In this document: in pieces, positions 25,849-33,642 of the stretch
Position numbering within the stretch: position 1 is the first letter of the stretch
How the letters are laid out: each line of letters begins with the position of its first letter
NCBI GenBank assembly: GCA_020634935.1
Contig: JACKAT010000041.1
Location: forward strand, 1-49,606
DNA from: Anaerolineales bacterium
Lineage (GTDB): Bacteria; Chloroflexota; Anaerolineae; 4572-78; J111
Reading direction: 5' to 3'
DNA length: 49,606 nt
Notes under the pieces: generated by a model
What the model was told of the DNA's origin: nothing
The model's input: only the letters and a program-made list of their open reading frames with translations
Database searches by the model: none
Program-made: the position numbers and the translations under genes

Positions 25849-26691
25849 ATGATCCGAATTCAAGATAATTATCCGGAAAACCTTGACACTGTTTATCCTG
25901 CCAAAATCCAAACGATATGGGTCTACCGTGTTCGCGCATTTGACACTTTTCCGGGTCTGAAACACGCTATTTTTACACGCCGGGGTGGGGTTAGCCCGTC
26001 TCCGTTCAGATCACTCAATTTGAGCGTCTCTGTCGGCGACAATCCCCAGACAGTTCAAAAAAATTTTTTCAACGCCTGTCACGCTGTTAGCGTCCCCCCC
26101 GAAAAGACGGTTTCAAGTTATCTCGTCCACGGCGCCGATGTTTCAACAATCGACAAGTCTAACCAGCAGCTAGTGATTGGTCAGTCTGATGCCCTAATTA
26201 CAGCCGAGCCGGGAATTTACCTGTTCATGCGCTTTGGCGACTGTACCCCGCTGCTCTTTTTCGACCCAATCCGGAAGGCGGTGGGGCTGACTCATGCCGG
26301 CTGGCGCGGGACGATGCAAGACGCCGCCGGGGCTACGGTCAAAGCCATGATTGATCGGTTGGGCTGTGAAGCTAAAAATATTATCGCGGTCATCGGTCCG
26401 GCCATTGGCCCTTGCTGTTATGAAGTGGGGCCGGAGGTGATGACGGCGGCTTCCCAAACGTTCGATAAGCTGGATCACCTTTTTAGCTACCCTAATGGGC
26501 CGAAAAAGCGGGCTTATTTTGATCTATGGGAGGCCAATCAGCAGCAGTTAGCTAAAGCCGGCGTAAGGCACATTATCCAATCGAAGTTGTGTACGGCCTG
26601 TCGCACTGATGACTTTTTCTCCCATCGCGCTGAAAAGGGACGAACCGGACGTTTTGGTGTGGTCATTGGTCTTGAGGAAAAAATCGAGTGA
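25849..26691 (+). CDS. pgeF: PgeF/YfiH-family (laccase-domain) peptidoglycan editing factor
   Basis: The family removes wrongly incorporated L-Ser residues from peptidoglycan precursors; it was formerly called polyphenol oxidase/laccase domain. Visible are FTRRGGVSPSPFRSLNLS, YLVHGADV with the metal His, FGDCTPL with the active Cys, HAGWRGTMQ with the second His, and IGPAIGPCCYEVG. From the ATG at 25849 the protein has 280 residues. The longest frame starts at 25795, but a TATAAT box overlaps that region, so the later ATG is preferred although no ribosome site is evident. Its stop overlaps the GTG start of the yggS-like gene. Confidence 0.85.
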   Translation: MIRIQDNYPENLDTVYPAKIQTIWVYRVRAFDTFPGLKHAIFTRRGGVSPSPFRSLNLSVSVGDNPQTVQKNFFNACHAVSVPPEKTVSSYLVHGADVSTIDKSNQQLVIGQSDALITAEPGIYLFMRFGDCTPLLFFDPIRKAVGLTHAGWRGTMQDAAGATVKAMIDRLGCEAKNIIAVIGPAIGPCCYEVGPEVMTAASQTFDKLDHLFSYPNGPKKRAYFDLWEANQQQLAKAGVRHIIQSKLCTACRTDDFFSHRAEKGRTGRFGVVIGLEEKIE

Positions 26692-27443
26692 GTGAGTTAG
26701 CCTCATCGCTCCAGTCTGTTCAAACGCGGATGGCCGAAGCGGCGGAACGAGCCGGACGAAATGTGGCTGATGTAACCCTGGTGGCGGTCAGCAAAACCCA
26801 TCCACTGGATGTGATTATTGATGCTTATCAGGCCGGGCTTCATCATTTTGGCGAGAACCGGAGTGATGAATTTCAGGACAAGCGAACGGGCTTTTCGAAA
26901 TGGCTGGCTGTTCAGGCTCAAGCCGAGCCAGTTTACTGGCATTTTATCGGACATGTTCAAAGCCGGCAGGCCGGTTTGATTTTAGATAGCCAACCGGCCT
27001 TAATTCACTCAGTGGATAGTCTAAAACTGGCTCAGCGCCTCGATCGATTGGCTCGAAGCCAAGATGCCCCCCCGGTTAATGTCCTTTTACAATGTAATGT
27101 TTCCGGAGAGTCTTCCAAGTCAGGCTTTGCTTTGCATCAATGGGCCACCGATCAGCGCCAACTGGCCAACTTTCTGAACATCATAGAGCAGATTGCGGCT
27201 CTGGAAAAGATCACGATTGCCGGCTTGATGACGATGGCGCCGTATTCAGATGCAGCAGAAGACTCTCGCCCCGTTTTTAGGCGTCTGGCCGCCTTACGGT
27301 CGAAGCTGAGAGAAACCGCCTCTCATTTGGCCTGGCCGCATCTATCAATGGGCATGACCAACGATTTTGAAGTCGGCATCGAGGAAGGAGCGACCATTAT
27401 CAGAGTCGGTCGCGCTATTTTTGGAGAACGAAATTACAATTAA
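26688..27443 (+). CDS. YggS-family PLP homeostasis protein
   Basis: This 251-residue alanine-racemase-like PLP-binding barrel regulates the pyridoxal phosphate pool. It contains VTLVAVSKTHP with the PLP-binding Lys near 36, HFGENRSDEFQDK, WHFIGHVQSRQ, QCNVSGESSKSGF and LSMGMTNDFEVGIEEGATIIRVGRAIFG (phosphate-binding end). It starts at a GTG overlapping the pgeF stop by four bases (GTGA), showing translational coupling, and lies 11 bp before proC. The pgeF-yggS-proC-yggT-DUF167 order is common in Gram-positive and Chloroflexota genomes. Confidence 0.93.
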   Translation: MSELASSLQSVQTRMAEAAERAGRNVADVTLVAVSKTHPLDVIIDAYQAGLHHFGENRSDEFQDKRTGFSKWLAVQAQAEPVYWHFIGHVQSRQAGLILDSQPALIHSVDSLKLAQRLDRLARSQDAPPVNVLLQCNVSGESSKSGFALHQWATDQRQLANFLNIIEQIAALEKITIAGLMTMAPYSDAAEDSRPVFRRLAALRSKLRETASHLAWPHLSMGMTNDFEVGIEEGATIIRVGRAIFGERNYN

Positions 27444-27454
27444 ACCATCAAATT

Positions 27455-28282
27455 ATGTTTGAGAATACCAAAATCACTTTTATTGGCAGTGGAGCCATGG
27501 CTACGGCGATGATAGCTGGTTTATGTGAGCAAGGTTTAATTACCCCCCAACGTATCACCGCCAGCGACCCTTTTGCGGCTCAGTTAGAAAAAATAAAACA
27601 ACGCTTTTCGATCAACACCACGTCAAGCAACGTCGACGCGGTCAAAGGAGCCGATATTATCATTTTGGCGGTTAAACCTCAAACGCTAACGGCCGTTGGC
27701 CAAGAGTTAACAAATGAGATTCCCGCCGAAACGCTAGTCTTATCAATTTTGGCCGGCTCGACGATTAAGAGCATCAGTCAAATATTACAGCATGATCGCC
27801 TGGTACGAGTAATGCCCAATACACCGGCCCAGGTTAACAAAGGTATGTCCGTCTGGACCTGCACCGAACAGGTTAATGATCTGCAAAAGCAGCAAACTCA
27901 GGCCATTTTAGGCGCATTGGGGGAAGAGATCTTTGTCGACAGCGAAAAATATCTGGATATGGCCACGGCGCTATCCGGCGGCGGGCCGGCCTATGTGTAT
28001 CTGTTTATGGAGGCTCTGATTGATGCCGGTGTTCACATGGGCTTCTCCAGACCGATCGCCCAGCAGTTAGTTTACCAGACCATAGAAGGATCGGTGGCTT
28101 TTGCCCGCAGCACCAGCAGCCATCCCGCCGAACTCCGCAATATGGTCACATCACCCGGCGGCACTACCGCCGAAGCTTTATATCAATTGGAAAAGGGTGG
28201 CTTTCGGGCCGTTATTTCCAAAGCTATTTGGGCAGCTTGCAAGAAATCGCGTTATCTGGGAGGATTAGAAGATAATGGTTGA
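27455..28282 (+). CDS. proC: Pyrroline-5-carboxylate reductase ProC
   Basis: This 275-residue NAD(P)H-dependent enzyme makes the last step of proline synthesis. It has the N-terminal Rossmann motif IGSGAMATAMIAGL, ADIIILAVKPQT, VMPNTPAQVNKGM, the dimer helix ALSGGGPAYVYLFMEALIDAGVHMGF and the substrate loop MVTSPGGTTAEAL. No strong ribosome site precedes the ATG, which is 11 bp after yggS, so coupling is likely. The last eight bases overlap yggT. Confidence 0.95.
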   Translation: MFENTKITFIGSGAMATAMIAGLCEQGLITPQRITASDPFAAQLEKIKQRFSINTTSSNVDAVKGADIIILAVKPQTLTAVGQELTNEIPAETLVLSILAGSTIKSISQILQHDRLVRVMPNTPAQVNKGMSVWTCTEQVNDLQKQQTQAILGALGEEIFVDSEKYLDMATALSGGGPAYVYLFMEALIDAGVHMGFSRPIAQQLVYQTIEGSVAFARSTSSHPAELRNMVTSPGGTTAEALYQLEKGGFRAVISKAIWAACKKSRYLGGLEDNG

Positions 28283-28550
28283 ATTTTTAGCCATCGTAAT
28301 TCGGCTCGTATTTCAGCTATTGTGGTGGGCCATTTTGATTAAAGTCATTTTGTCGTGGCTGCCTATGGCCGGGATTAGAATCGATCCCTACAACCCGGTG
28401 GTCCAAATGTTAAACTCAATCACTGATCCGATTTTAGAACCACTACGCCGGTACACAACCGTCGGGATGATCGATCTAAGTCCGATTGTAGCGCTTATTG
28501 GCCTGAGATTGATTGAAAATATCCTGGTTGGGCTTTTGTTGGGTGTGTAA
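28275..28550 (+). CDS. YggT-family membrane protein
   Basis: This 91-residue membrane protein has two hydrophobic helices (LAIVIRLVFQLLWWAILIKVILSWL and a C-terminal IVALIGLRLIENILVGLLLG) flanking the conserved loop NPVVQMLNSITDPILEPLRR. YggT proteins are linked to division or osmotic tolerance in some bacteria. Overlap with proC and the neighbouring yggS and DUF167 genes support the assignment. Confidence 0.9.
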   Translation: MVEFLAIVIRLVFQLLWWAILIKVILSWLPMAGIRIDPYNPVVQMLNSITDPILEPLRRYTTVGMIDLSPIVALIGLRLIENILVGLLLGV

Positions 28551-28568
28551 GAATATAAGGAGAAAACT

Positions 28569-28868
28569 ATGCGTGACATCAAGTTTAATATCACTAAAGC
28601 CGAAGAAGGAGCTGCCTTTGCCGTTCATGTCGTACCTAAAGCGCCTAAAAATGAAGTGGTCGGCAAACACGGCGATGCCCTGAAGATACGCTTGACCTCT
28701 AATACGGTGGGCGGCATTGCTAACGATATGCTGATCAATTTCATCGCTCAAAAACTAAATGTTAAACGAGAAAAAGTAGAAATTGCGGCGGGCTTAACTT
28801 CGGCTGAAAAGATGATCATCGTAGTGGGGTTATCTCCTCATGCCGTTGAAAGCACCCTATTATCATAG
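28569..28868 (+). CDS. DUF167/YggU-family protein
   Basis: The 99-residue alpha/beta protein contains FAVHVVPKAPKNEVVGKHGDALKIRLT and GGIANDMLINFIAQKLNVKREKVEIAAG, the DUF167 signature. AAGGAG precedes the ATG 18 bp after yggT, so it closes the pgeF-DUF167 operon. Biochemical function is unknown. Confidence 0.92.
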   Translation: MRDIKFNITKAEEGAAFAVHVVPKAPKNEVVGKHGDALKIRLTSNTVGGIANDMLINFIAQKLNVKREKVEIAAGLTSAEKMIIVVGLSPHAVESTLLS

Positions 28869-28938
28869 GGAACTCATTGACTCCAACCAACGTCTTAATA
28901 TGTAGAAGTATGACGATTTACTGGTTGGAGGTAATTTT

Positions 28939-29487
28939 ATGATGTACCTAAAAAACAATTTGAAATTGGTAATGATCGTATGTTGTTTGATTCTGATGAC
29001 AGCCGCCTGTTCTGGCCCTGAACCGGCCCCGACAACCGACGAGGGCTCTGGCGATCTCCAAGCTCAGGCCGTCTCGACTGAGCAGCCGGCCGCAACCACC
29101 GAGCCGGTGACGACGTCGGAACCAACAGCCACTGATTTACCGACCGAAATTATCGAACCCGTCTCTCCCATTTCTCCAGTACCGACCTCTGCGGAGAGCG
29201 CTGTAAACAATTTGGTTAAAACTATGGATCCAATTCCCGGCAGTGAAGAGGCTCTAGCCGCCGCCCTTGACGATCTAACCCAGCAGATCAATGTATCGCC
29301 TGACCAAATATCACTTGTATCAACTGAAGCCAAAGAGTGGTCTGACTCTAGCTTGGGTTGTCCCCAGGAGGGCTTTATGTACGCCCAAGTGATTACACCC
29401 GGCTACTTGATTGTCTTGGAAGCCGATGGGGTAGAGTACGAATACCACACCAATCAATCCGATCTGGTCATTTTGTGCAAAAAGTAA
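28939..29487 (+). CDS. Lipoprotein with conserved C-terminal domain
   Basis: The 182-residue protein has a lipoprotein signal with lipobox TAAC at Cys24, then a Pro/Thr/Glu-rich linker (30-85) that should span to the cell surface. A compact C-terminal domain (about 110-182) follows with VSTEAKEWSDSSLGCPQEGF, YAQVITPGYLIVLEADG and YEYHTN. Two cysteines (in LGCP and ILCKK) could pair. A similar C-terminal segment is familiar from other Chloroflexota and cyanobacterial secreted proteins, but no function is assigned. TTGGAGGT lies six bases before ATG 28939; the ATG one codon later is equally possible. Confidence 0.75.
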   Translation: MMYLKNNLKLVMIVCCLILMTAACSGPEPAPTTDEGSGDLQAQAVSTEQPAATTEPVTTSEPTATDLPTEIIEPVSPISPVPTSAESAVNNLVKTMDPIPGSEEALAAALDDLTQQINVSPDQISLVSTEAKEWSDSSLGCPQEGFMYAQVITPGYLIVLEADGVEYEYHTNQSDLVILCKK

Positions 29488-29499
29488 ATTAAGCGGATG

Positions 29500-29548
29500 T
29501 AACAGTCCTATTAGCCCAACGCTCAATTGAGCGAAATTGGGACATAAG
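29500..29548 (+). other. Palindromic stem after the lipoprotein gene
   Basis: CCCAACGCTCAATTGAGCG followed by AAATTGGG contains the perfect palindrome GCTCAATTGAGC. It lies about 30-60 bp after the lipoprotein stop and could be a transcript-end stem, but there is no T-run. Confidence 0.35.
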
Positions 29549-29651
29549 TAGGTATTGACTTTCCCCCTATTATCTGAGATGATGATAGGCGTCAGGTATC
29601 ATTATACCAGCCCTGTTCTTTTAACAATCCAATCTTTGCATTTTGTTTCTG

Positions 29652-29760
29652 TTTCCCCCAACTTACGCTTTTTCATGGGGAAACTACGGAGTTTGCGATG
29701 AAACTTGTCACAAAAGCTCAAATCACAGCACCTAGCGGCTAATGGTTTGAGCTTTTTTTG
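29652..29760 (+). promoter_or_regulatory. Structured leader with terminator-like stem upstream of the Tyr-rich gene
   Basis: In order: TTTCCCC...GGGGAAA (7-bp stem), AAACT-ACGG-AGTTT (small hairpin), then AAAAGCTCAAA (29712-29722) pairing with TTTGAGCTTTTTT (29746 onward) and ending in seven T. The last is an intrinsic terminator 80 bp before the Tyr-rich ATG. This could be an attenuating leader or riboswitch-like element, or an independent small RNA. It does not match the c-di-GMP-I or fluoride riboswitch consensus as I know them. Confidence 0.5.
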
Positions 29761-29838
29761 TTATTGGCGTGATAAGGGTTTAACGGGTGATCAGTTGTGT
29801 TCTTACAAATAAAAACTTATGAATTAAGGAGAGATGTC

Positions 29839-30165
29839 ATGAAAAAGTTTATTACTCTTGCTTGTGCCGCGGTTCTGGCCGTAACCATGTTGGCCATTAC
29901 CACCCAAACTAGCCAGGCCAGTGGGCCTTATGGCGGCTATAACCACTACAACAATAACTACCATTACGGTTACCAGCATTCGAACTATGGTCATCAAAAT
30001 TATGGCTACAATCATTATAACTCTCGCTACTATAACTACGGCTATGGGCGAAATTATTACCCCCACTATTACAGCAACTACTATAGCAACTACTGCTACA
30101 AAAATTACTACAATCGGGCCCACTACGGTTACTCTTATCAGCCTACTTACTATCGCTATTATTAA
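29839..30165 (+). CDS. Tyrosine-rich secreted low-complexity protein
   Basis: The ATG at 29839 follows AAGGAG. The product has 108 residues: a signal peptide (MKKFITLACAAVLAVTMLAI, cleavage expected after SQA near 27) and an 81-residue mature chain of which 31 are Tyr, with most others Asn, Gly, His and Ser (YNHYNNNYHYGY, NYYPHYYSNYYSNYCYKNYY). One Cys is present. The composition suggests a cell-surface or matrix protein able to cross-link or aggregate, or to bind metals through His/Tyr; this is inference. A structured leader lies upstream and a bidirectional terminator follows. Confidence 0.75.
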   Translation: MKKFITLACAAVLAVTMLAITTQTSQASGPYGGYNHYNNNYHYGYQHSNYGHQNYGYNHYNSRYYNYGYGRNYYPHYYSNYYSNYCYKNYYNRAHYGYSYQPTYYRYY

Positions 30166-30230
30166 GATATAGCCACTAAATTAGTTGTAGTAGCAATCCA
30201 TTTTGCTAATCACCCCCGTTAGACCAATAA

Positions 30231-30266
30231 AAAAGAGACAAGGCTATAAAAACCTTGTCTCTTTTC
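30231..30266. terminator. Bidirectional intrinsic terminator
   Basis: AAAAGAGACAAGG (from 30231) pairs with CCTTGTCTCTTTT (30253-30265) around a 9-nt loop. A-rich and T-rich flanks let it serve both the Tyr-rich gene and the convergent pentapeptide gene. Confidence 0.85.
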
Positions 30267-30286
30267 TTGTTGTTAGAGTAACTCAA

Positions 30287-31291
30287 TCAGTCATCATCGC
30301 CATTGGGTTTGCGATTTTTAATCCTTGACAGCGAAGCAGCCAGCCCCGATGCCGTGGCTCTGCGCTTCTCCTTTTTACCCGCCGGTTGCGGCGGTAACGA
30401 CAAAGGCTTGTAAGGTTTGCCATCCGGCATCGTGGCTTTTTCCAGCTTCCTGGCCGCAGCCAACTGCACTTCGGTAACTTTGGCTGCGGTCAGATCGGCT
30501 TGGCTCAAATTAGCCTGGCTTAAATCGGCGCCTTCCAGATCAGCCTCTCGCAGGTTAGCCTGACTCAGATCGGCTCTAACCAAAATTATTTTTTTAAGGT
30601 TAGCGCCCTGTAGGTTGACCTCGGTCAAATTGGCGTCGCTAAAGTTGACCTGTCCAAAATTAAATCCACTAAAGTCATTTTTACTTAAATCAGCCCCATC
30701 GAAACTGGTCCCTTTTAATTTGACTTCAGCTAAAGTAATATTTGTTAAAACAGCGCCGTCCAAAATAGCTTGGGTCAGATCGCTGCCCTTTAAGTTCGCG
30801 CCGTTAAGGTTAGCTCGGGTCAGGTTGGCTTGTCGCAAAATAGTATTCGACAGGTCAGCCTGCTCCAAATCAGCCTCATTTAAGTCGGCTTCATCTAAAT
30901 TGACACCCTTAAGCTTGGCCCCTTTGAATTTCGACCAGCGAAAACTAGTTTCATAAAAATTCGCCTCGCTTAAGTTGGCCTCATTAAAACTGACGGCTTC
31001 CATTTTTGAGCCGATCATCGATACCCCGGTGAGGTTGGCCCCATCGAGATTAGCGCCCTGCCAGCGTGTTTTGAACGCATCGATATGGGTTAAATCAGCC
31101 CCGCTCAAATTGGCCCGCAGCAGATTGGCCCCGCTCAAATTGGCCCCGCGCAAATCCGTTCCGCTCAAATTAGCCCCACGCAGATCAATTCGACGGAGAT
31201 CTTGGCCGCTCAAATCTTTGTTACTTAAATCCGGCACTTCGCCTGCCAGCCGGGCTGACTTAACAATTTGAATGATATCTTCACGTTCCAT
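30287..31291 (-). CDS. Long pentapeptide repeat protein
   Basis: The 334-residue protein has a short head (MEREDIIQIVKSARLAGEVPD) and then about 47 pentapeptides (residues 22-275; LSGQDLRRIDLRGANLSGTDL and so on) predicted to form a long right-handed beta-helix. It ends in a basic Pro/Lys-rich tail (LSLPPQPAGKKEKRRA). There is no signal peptide or membrane helix. It is unlike the shorter pentapeptide protein at 25057 in length and tail. Function is unknown; a scaffold or DNA-mimic role is possible. It is convergent with the Tyr-rich gene and shares its terminator. Confidence 0.85.
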   Translation of the reverse strand: MEREDIIQIVKSARLAGEVPDLSNKDLSGQDLRRIDLRGANLSGTDLRGANLSGANLLRANLSGADLTHIDAFKTRWQGANLDGANLTGVSMIGSKMEAVSFNEANLSEANFYETSFRWSKFKGAKLKGVNLDEADLNEADLEQADLSNTILRQANLTRANLNGANLKGSDLTQAILDGAVLTNITLAEVKLKGTSFDGADLSKNDFSGFNFGQVNFSDANLTEVNLQGANLKKIILVRADLSQANLREADLEGADLSQANLSQADLTAAKVTEVQLAAARKLEKATMPDGKPYKPLSLPPQPAGKKEKRRATASGLAASLSRIKNRKPNGDDD

Positions 31292-31489
31292 GGCACCCTT
31301 GACCTTACGCCGATATTTTCAATTATGCCATAAGACGCGAGTCAAGACAACCTGAATAGCTAAACATAAAACAAACGTATTCGTCCTACACCTAAAGCCC
31401 CTTAACTTCACAAACTAAAAAGGCAAAAGCTAACGCTGAGGCTAAGATCACGCCCGTTCTCCTTATGATCCCCCCCCTAAGCGCCACTC

Positions 31490-31533
31490 CTCAAACTCTA
31501 CCAACTCCATTAACTCTACCAACTCCACCAACT
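31490..31533. repeat. Low-complexity CTACCAACTCCATTAACT repeat
   Basis: Degenerate 9-12 bp units (CTCTACCAACTCC, ATTAACTCTACC) lie just downstream of the permease stop. They are the same family as at 8905-9009 and inside the gene at 7840-7905. Confidence 0.55.
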
Positions 31534-32805
31534 TTACTCATATCGCAAAGCTTCAATCGGCTTAAGCCGCGAGGCCCGTGTGGCCGGATACACTCCAAAA
31601 AATAAACCGATAGCCAGCGCAAAACTGGTAGCCAACAAAATTGAGTCGGGCGTAACTACTGTCTCGCCCAAATTAGGAATAAGTCGCGGCAGCAGCTGCG
31701 ACACGCCATACCCCAGACCAATACCGAACATACCGCCAATCAGCGAGATAACGGTTGCTTCCACTAAAAATTGAAACATTATATCCTGCCGCTTAGCTCC
31801 TACCGCTTTACGGATACCGATCTCGCGCGTACGTTCTGTCACCGAGACCAGCATAATGTTCATAATCCCAATTCCGCCCACCAGCAGCGATACCCCGGCA
31901 ATCGAGCCGAGGAACGCGGTCAGGCCAGCCGTAATCGTGTTACCGAAGGCCAACAGTTCAGCTTGGCTGGTCACTGTAAAATCATCAGCTTCTTCATCGA
32001 GCAAATTATGCCGTTCTCGCATGAGGGTTTTGATTTGCTCGGTGATAGTATCCATGCGATCTTGAGATGTCGCCTGCACGAAAATGGTGCTCACGATTAA
32101 ACTACCGTGATGCGACCCCGCACTTCCCAGCCGGGTTTGGGCCGTGCTAATGGGAATAAAGATGCCGTTATCGGTTTCATTGGGACCAAAGCCGGACTGC
32201 CCTTTCTCTTCCAAGACGCCGATGACCTCAAATGGGACGCCCCCAATCCGGATCATCTCACCGATTGGGTACTCGTAGGACTCAAATAACTCCTCGGCCA
32301 CGGTTGCGCCGAGCACAGCGACGCGGGTGCGCCGGTCAATATGTTGCGGTTCGATAAATTGTCCCAGCACCGGCCGCGTCGCTCGCACCGACTCGTACTC
32401 AGCGCTGACGCCGGTCACACTTACACTCAACTCCACCTGGCCGCGCACAACCCCCAAATTACCAACCCCATACTCCGGCGAAACCGCCACCACATCGGAG
32501 ACCAACAGTGGATCGCCGATCGCTTGAGCATCGGCCAGGGTCAGCGGCGGCGGGGGTGTTTGTTTGGCATTACCGGAGTTACCGTTGTCCGGACCAAAGC
32601 TGAATCGGCCCGATACCACCCAAATAACATTGGTCCCCAAACTAGCGAAATTATCGTTAAGCTGCTGTCTAAAGCCGTTGCCGATGGAGATCAGCGAGAT
32701 CACCGCGCCCACGCCAATGATAATACCTAACATGGTCAAAATGGTGCGCAGCTTGTTAGCCGTCAAGGCTCGTAAGGCGATAAAAATACTTTCCAGTAGA
32801 ATCAT
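31534..32805 (-). CDS. MacB-type ABC transporter permease
   Basis: The longest frame begins at 32925 inside the ATPase gene. The ATG at 32805 (MILLESIFIALRALTANKLR) gives the family N-terminus and 423 residues. TM1 (about 20-45: ILTMLGIIIGVGAVISLISIG) is followed by a MacB_PCD periplasmic domain (about 50-280). Three helices make the FtsX domain (ITAGLTAFLGSIAGVSLLVGGIGIMNIML, then VTERTREIGIRKAVGA, and two C-terminal helices). It ends in ASRLKPIEALRYE. It lies 10 bp behind the ATPase and completes a MacAB-like efflux or lipoprotein-handling complex. Confidence 0.92.
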   Translation of the reverse strand: MILLESIFIALRALTANKLRTILTMLGIIIGVGAVISLISIGNGFRQQLNDNFASLGTNVIWVVSGRFSFGPDNGNSGNAKQTPPPPLTLADAQAIGDPLLVSDVVAVSPEYGVGNLGVVRGQVELSVSVTGVSAEYESVRATRPVLGQFIEPQHIDRRTRVAVLGATVAEELFESYEYPIGEMIRIGGVPFEVIGVLEEKGQSGFGPNETDNGIFIPISTAQTRLGSAGSHHGSLIVSTIFVQATSQDRMDTITEQIKTLMRERHNLLDEEADDFTVTSQAELLAFGNTITAGLTAFLGSIAGVSLLVGGIGIMNIMLVSVTERTREIGIRKAVGAKRQDIMFQFLVEATVISLIGGMFGIGLGYGVSQLLPRLIPNLGETVVTPDSILLATSFALAIGLFFGVYPATRASRLKPIEALRYE

Positions 32806-32815
32806 GAAACTGCCT

Positions 32816-33529
32816 CTAATGCGCTCGCTGGGGCGCCGCCACCGGCGCGTCTTCGACAATCCGGCCATCGGCCAGCCGCACAATACGGTGGGTGAATTGA
32901 GCGATATCCGGTTCATGGGTGACAAAGATAATCGTTATGTGTTGTTCTTCATTAAGCTGTTGAAAAATGGTCATAATCTCCAGGCTCGATTTGGAATCGA
33001 GGTTGCCGGTTGGCTCATCAGCCATAATGATAGCCGGCTGGCTGACCAAGGCGCGGGCGATCGCCACCCGCTGCTGCTGGCCGCCGGAAAGTTCGTTGGG
33101 GCGGTGGTGCAGCCGGTCGCCCAATCCCACCGCTTCCAGCGCGGCAGCGGAGCGCCGCCGCCGTTCGCGGCGGCCTACCCCGGCATAGATCAGCGGCAGT
33201 TCGACATTACTCAAGGCGCTGGTCCGCGACAGCAGATTAAAACTTTGAAACACAAAGCCTATTTGCTTACCCCGGATCGCGGCCAGCCGGTTGTCATCCA
33301 GCCGACCTACTTCAACGCCGGTCAGATAATACTCACCCGAAGTCGGCTGGTCCAGGCAGCCCAAGATATTCATCAACGTCGATTTCCCGGAGCCGGACGG
33401 CCCCATAATCGCCACCAGTTCGCCTTGCTGAATTTCCAAGGAGGCATCGCTTAAGGCATGAACCTCGACCTCACCCATCTGGTAAATTTTGGTCAGATGC
33501 CGGGCATCGATAACCGGATTGGTATTCAT
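32816..33529 (-). CDS. MacB/LolD-type ABC transporter ATPase
   Basis: The 237-residue ATPase has Walker A GPSGSGKST near 43-51, the Q-loop in FVFQSFNLL, signature LSGGQQQRVAIARAL, Walker B IIMADEPTGNLD and the switch His in FVTHEPDIAQ. DEPTGNLD plus the RAIRGKxIGFVFQ-like segment is typical of the MacB/LolD/FtsE subfamily. It pairs with the permease immediately downstream and the adaptor 113 bp upstream. Substrate (macrolide, peptide or lipoprotein) cannot be told. Confidence 0.95.
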   Translation of the reverse strand: MNTNPVIDARHLTKIYQMGEVEVHALSDASLEIQQGELVAIMGPSGSGKSTLMNILGCLDQPTSGEYYLTGVEVGRLDDNRLAAIRGKQIGFVFQSFNLLSRTSALSNVELPLIYAGVGRRERRRRSAAALEAVGLGDRLHHRPNELSGGQQQRVAIARALVSQPAIIMADEPTGNLDSKSSLEIMTIFQQLNEEQHITIIFVTHEPDIAQFTHRIVRLADGRIVEDAPVAAPQRAH

Positions 33530-33642
33530 CGTTTTATCCGCTCAAAAATTTGTATCCTCATCTATCCCATATTGATCGCCTCATACAAACCGTCTGCTCT
33601 GTTTTCGGCCGTCGGCAGTCGGCTAGCGGCGATCGAACATCT

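Noticed and set aside
29652..29760. c-di-GMP or fluoride riboswitch
   Set aside because: Conserved core nucleotides of those classes as I know them are not present; reported only as a structured leader.
29824..30123. Valine/isoleucine-rich minus-strand frame
   Set aside because: It is the complement of the Tyr/Asn-rich coding repeat (TAC/AAC codons read as GTA/GTT).
32564..33454. 296-codon plus-strand frame
   Set aside because: It is antisense to the ABC ATPase and permease, whose motifs are unambiguous.
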